Positions 60,165 to 64,000 of a stretch of 64,000 bases of DNA are shown one piece after another. The first letter of the stretch is position 1. Each line of letters begins with the position of its first letter. The DNA comes from Azadirachta indica (Eukaryota > Streptophyta > Magnoliopsida > Sapindales > Meliaceae). The notes under the pieces were generated by a model. That model saw only the letters and a list, made by a program, of their open reading frames with translations, did not search any database and was not told the DNA's origin. The position numbers were made by a program, and so were the translations under genes. Where the stretch lies: assembly GCA_022749755.1 (NCBI GenBank), contig CM040441.1, positions 14,509,475 through 14,573,474 of the forward strand, in the 5' to 3' direction.

Positions 60165-62311
60165 CGATCGATTTTGAAAATTCAGATGAAAATATCAGAA
60201 AAAAATTGGAACTGTTGTTGACCTTTTGCTATTAAAATTTTATCTGATATCCAAGCAGATGGTTGTGATTTCAGAACGCAGCAATGATGTTGGTACGTGA
60301 TGGGGACTTCCATCGAGGTTACTGACTCCCGAGTCTTCTTTTAATTTAGACAGGAAGTCAAAAATGAAAAAAATAAGAAATTCTAACTCTTTGCTCGAGG
60401 TAAAATGAAACCATAACCAGATTCTCTTAAAAGTGTGGATGATTTTCCTTTTTATCTTTTCGGTTGGTCACACTAACATTGCTATAAAAATTGTTGATAC
60501 AATTAACGATGAGCAGAAAAACTGCTCTGAGTTGGACCGGACTGAAACTAACCAAAATCGACTGAGTGGATTTGATTTTTTATATAAATCGGTATAGTTT
60601 TGTTTTTAATATTCACATATTCAGTCTAATTTCGATTTTAATTTAAAATATTTAAATTCAACCGAATTTATTATTTTTTAATTTTTTATTAAAAATAATA
60701 TCTTTTTATGTCGTTTTTTAACTTAAAAATTTTTAAAAAATAATAATTTAACTTAAAAATCGAACCGAATCAGAAACAGTTTAAATTCGATTTCTTTATA
60801 TAATCGGTTTGAATCAATTCGATCCTTCTTTTTTATTCAATTTGTTACGATCTTAAAATTTTAAAATTTAAAATTTTTAATTCAGTTTATTTTTTTAAAA
60901 TTTAGATCATATTAAATTGTGTCCACCCCTAAATACAATATTTGTTATTAAGTTATTTTTTTAACGATCTCTCATAAATAATTCGTGATTTAATTGAGAT
61001 TAAATAATAGATTATACATCTAATTTTATTATTTAATTAATTTCTTCACAGCTTAGCTTACACTGTAATTTTCAGAAAAATGGTGATATACAGTATAATT
61101 TCTTACTATTTGATGGTAATTTTATTGTTAAAAATAATATAATGTTTCGTAGATTAAGAAATTAAAATAGCAGGGGAGATAGCTTTATAAGTATTATCAT
61201 CAATTAATATTTTATTTTTTTAAAAAAAAACATGTATATACATTAAATGAGAAATATGGGAGTTTGTTTTTGGCATTCACAATGTAAAATGTGAAATCTA
61301 TTACAAAATTAGGAGAGACTGCCAGATGAATAAGAGTTCAAAAGAAATAAGTATGTACTTTTATAGTTGTGTTAGACATTAATAAATTCTATCAATCATT
61401 GTCTACTTTCCTCTCTATTGTTTTCAACTTTTATTTTTCAATACCAAATTCAAATTTATTATTTTAACTTAATATTGACGAACCTTATCTTGTTAATTTT
61501 GTTTTTTTTTTTTTAAAAAAAAAAATTCTAAAAAGTGAATAAAAAGTTGTTGTCAACTTTCTATTTATAACTATTAAGAATTACATCCTTATCTATGGGA
61601 TGGAGACATGGCGCCTACACCATTCATATACATTTGCTTATTAATATTAATATATTCATATTCAACTAACAATATTAATATTTTATTATAATGAAAGATG
61701 AATGTCAATTCAATTAAATGAAGAAAATGGGTCGCAAGGAATTTATTTCATTATCTTAAAGACAAAAATATAAAAAATAAATTAAAGAAGAAAAATAGAA
61801 GATTGTAACTTGTAATCATGCTACTAAATGTGTTTTTTTTTAACATATTGATTCGTTTATTAAGAATATATTAAAATAGTCTTTAAATTAATTTTCAATT
61901 GGCACCCAACTCAAACTTTTGATATTAGAAGTATAAAATTGTTATGATATTTTATATATTGTTTTATAGGGATATCTAGCAACTTACATCACTAATCTCA
62001 ATTGACTTCATATTGTATTTATTTCATTGTACAAGCTTATATGAGTAATTCCATATCTTGTTTAAGGCTTAAGCCACAGAAAGCAATTGAATCTGAAACC
62101 TCCAAGATATCAGAAACCAGCTACATCCAGGTTATATAAAGAGTAGGGTACAAATCAGATATATCAAACCGAAAACCAAAAACTTAAAAAAAGAAAGAAA
62201 GAATTAAATTCAAAATTTTATACACAGAAGTAAATCTTTAGTGCAGCAGGTTCGATAGATAACTCATAACTACAGTGGCTAACATGTGTAACACCTGGAA
62301 ATTGATTACAT
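60165..62311. other. Spacer between NADKc-like and Plus-3 genes
   Basis: Promoter side of the NADKc-like gene, then AT-rich sequence. About 60500-60945 looks like a common plant dispersed repeat, with clustered cgaaccgaa/ttcggttt-type segments, ending near tgtccacccctaaat. No gene seen. Confidence 0.5.
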
Positions 62312-64000
62312 CTACATGCCTAACATTTTTCTTTCTTCTACTTTCACTCTCAAATCTTCTTCTGATGGAATCATACCACCGCTCTTTGCGGTTGCAGACC
62401 ACCATGCCATAAGCTCATCCTGCAAGATGTGTGTAAAATTAATAACCAAGATTTTAATATGACATTTTCTGCATATTGAAATCTTGCACTGAGCTGTTGA
62501 TGTAATAGAATAGTAAATTAATATATATTTTACCTCAAGAAAATCATGGTTGGAGATGTATTGAGTCTCAACTAAGCATTTGATTCCTCCCACATTTACA
62601 GAGATCGAATTCTTGGAATTCTGCTGTGAACTCTCTCTCTGTGCACCTGCTCATTCAAAGAATAAGTATAAAGAAATTTTGCAAATCATTGTCGAAGTTA
62701 GGCAATGAAACAATGAATGTCAACCTAAAAAACATGTATATAAATTAAGCCAAAAGAAGTTATACCAGTAATGCAAGCCACATAGTATCCAGTTCCCCCT
62801 AGGCCTTCTTCCCATTTCCCCAGTCGTAAGCGCAGGAAAAATCCATTAAGTTGTGAAAGTGACATGTGAGAATTCATCCATCTGAACTCATAAAGTAGCC
62901 AAATATCAGTGTCAGACAAGAATAACTTGAAAAATAGAAATATCATATCTGCGAGGATTTTATGTGTTCTTTTTACAGAATGTGCGTATGCTGAGAGTTG
63001 AACTAATAAAACCTCTCAGCAATGTAAAACTAAATTAAAATAATGCTAGCTGCTAGAGTTACTGATAGCCAAAATGAGCTACGGAATACTTTTGTATCGT
63101 CATGGAAGCTGGAAAATCATCACTCTACGTAGTGGTAGGAGAAATAGCTGACAATCATTTAATTGATCTACCAATGACAGACCAAACAAACAGAGATGTA
63201 TAAAACAATGCACTTCGATGGATGGTTGCAGCATTATTTGTTAATCCATGTTGTGTACCACTCATCAACTCTTGCTTAGAAAAAAAGGGATATGGTAATT
63301 TCAAGTCCCTGTTCATTGCCAATCCACATTCCTCTATAAATACCAATGCTCTGCTTGACTAGGAATCTAGGATACGTGGCAGCACAAACAGCGCAATGTG
63401 TTCTATAGCTAAGAAAACAGCATTGATGTACAAAGAGTGAACTGCACTACTGCCTTATACAGGTGTAATATTGCTTTGATGACATTAGAGCTAACTTGAG
63501 ACCCAAATGGGGCATAGGTTAGTCCAACGTGCAAAAAGTGGTGCCAAGCTCTCTGCTAATTTTAAAACTTTTATGATGCTTGAACAATTGGAATCCTGGA
63601 GGGTAATAATTATCAGATAGTTACCATTTGGATGACAGAAAAAAATTTATTTACCCAATTATATATAAAATGCAATCTGAACTAGTATTCAGTGCAAGCA
63701 AGTAAATATTGTAAGAAAGAAATAGAGTTAACCAAATGATTGATAAGTAATATGGTCCACTTACTTGAGGATATCTGTTCGAGACAAATGAAGTCTTTTT
63801 ATGAAATCAAATATTTGCTTTGGTACTTCCGATAAATGTCTATGAATGAAGTTGCTAAAAGGTGTGTTTTGACTTTCTTTCAACTTCTTTTCCCCAGAAC
63901 CTGAAGGAATGTAATCTTTTACTGAGGTTGCATTATATATCATTCGGTCAGAACTTGCCACTTGATTCGGTTTATGGTTGATTTCAAGATCTGTGGGATT
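62312..64000 (-). CDS. Plus-3 domain protein (C-terminal part; runs off the window)
   Basis: Minus-strand exons 62312-62419, 62534-62646, 62766-62881 and from 63765 to beyond 64000, joined at phases 0, 1 and 2. The order of elements, KRLHLSRTDILKWMNSHM, then QLNGFFLRLRLGKWEEGLGG, then GYYVACITGAQRE, then CLVETQYISNHDFLEDEL, follows a Plus-3 domain (the RTF1-type ssDNA/peptide-binding fold), including the closing ISNxxF-E signature. The end DLRVKVEERKMLGM precedes the stop at 62312. In plants such domains occur in RTF1/VIP5 and in PHD/SWIB/GYF-type chromatin proteins. The N-terminal part needed to tell which is outside the window. The domain call is from pattern recognition. Confidence 0.6.

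Overview
This is plant nuclear DNA from a eudicot. Genes are split by many GT-AG introns and separated by AT-rich spacers with microsatellites, SINE-like copies and foldback elements. The protein set is plant-specific: MRS2 Mg transporter, DRIP ubiquitin ligase, ACD6-like ankyrin/PGG proteins, a Pol IV/V subunit 7, a CRM-domain organelle splicing factor, bHLH92, and an NADKc-like kinase. The species cannot be fixed from the sequence; a woody rosid is a guess. Gene models were built by hand from reading frames, splice signals, intron phase and remembered family features. No database was searched.

Layout: 1-426 C-terminus of SEC23 (+). 2377-7737 MRS2-type Mg2+ transporter, 11 exons (+). 11790-15751 DRIP-type RING E3 ligase, 7 exons, with a 1-nt frame break in exon 3 (+). 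17245-17802 PRA1 family protein (-). 18611-28427 three tandem ACD6-like ankyrin/PGG units (+): two complete, and a third lacking its first exon and carrying a frame break. 30240-30749 a decayed Rpb7-like Pol IV/V subunit 7 copy (-), and 33485-34054 an intact but divergent paralogue (-); both appear to have spliced 5' leaders. 36291-40128 is a transposon-rich spacer with a 1.34-kb foldback element. 40129-45533 is a CFM3-like CRM protein (+) with a frame break behind its ATG and a phase problem at one intron. 46407-47309 bHLH92-like factor (+). 49704-51305 ribosomal protein uS19/RPS15 (-). 55491-56244 histone H1 (+). 56468-60164 NADKc-like P-loop kinase (-). 62312 to the window end is the C-terminal part of a Plus-3 domain protein (-).

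The genes do not form one pathway; this is ordinary eudicot gene order. Notable items are the subunit-7 pair, in which the copy nearer the canonical sequence is broken while the divergent one is open; the orphan ankyrin/PGG cassette, phase-compatible with the upstream gene; the foldback element built around a 40-bp palindromic array; and a recurring pattern of single-base indels in coding sequence, which may be real decay or assembly error and should be resolved before any of these genes is called broken.
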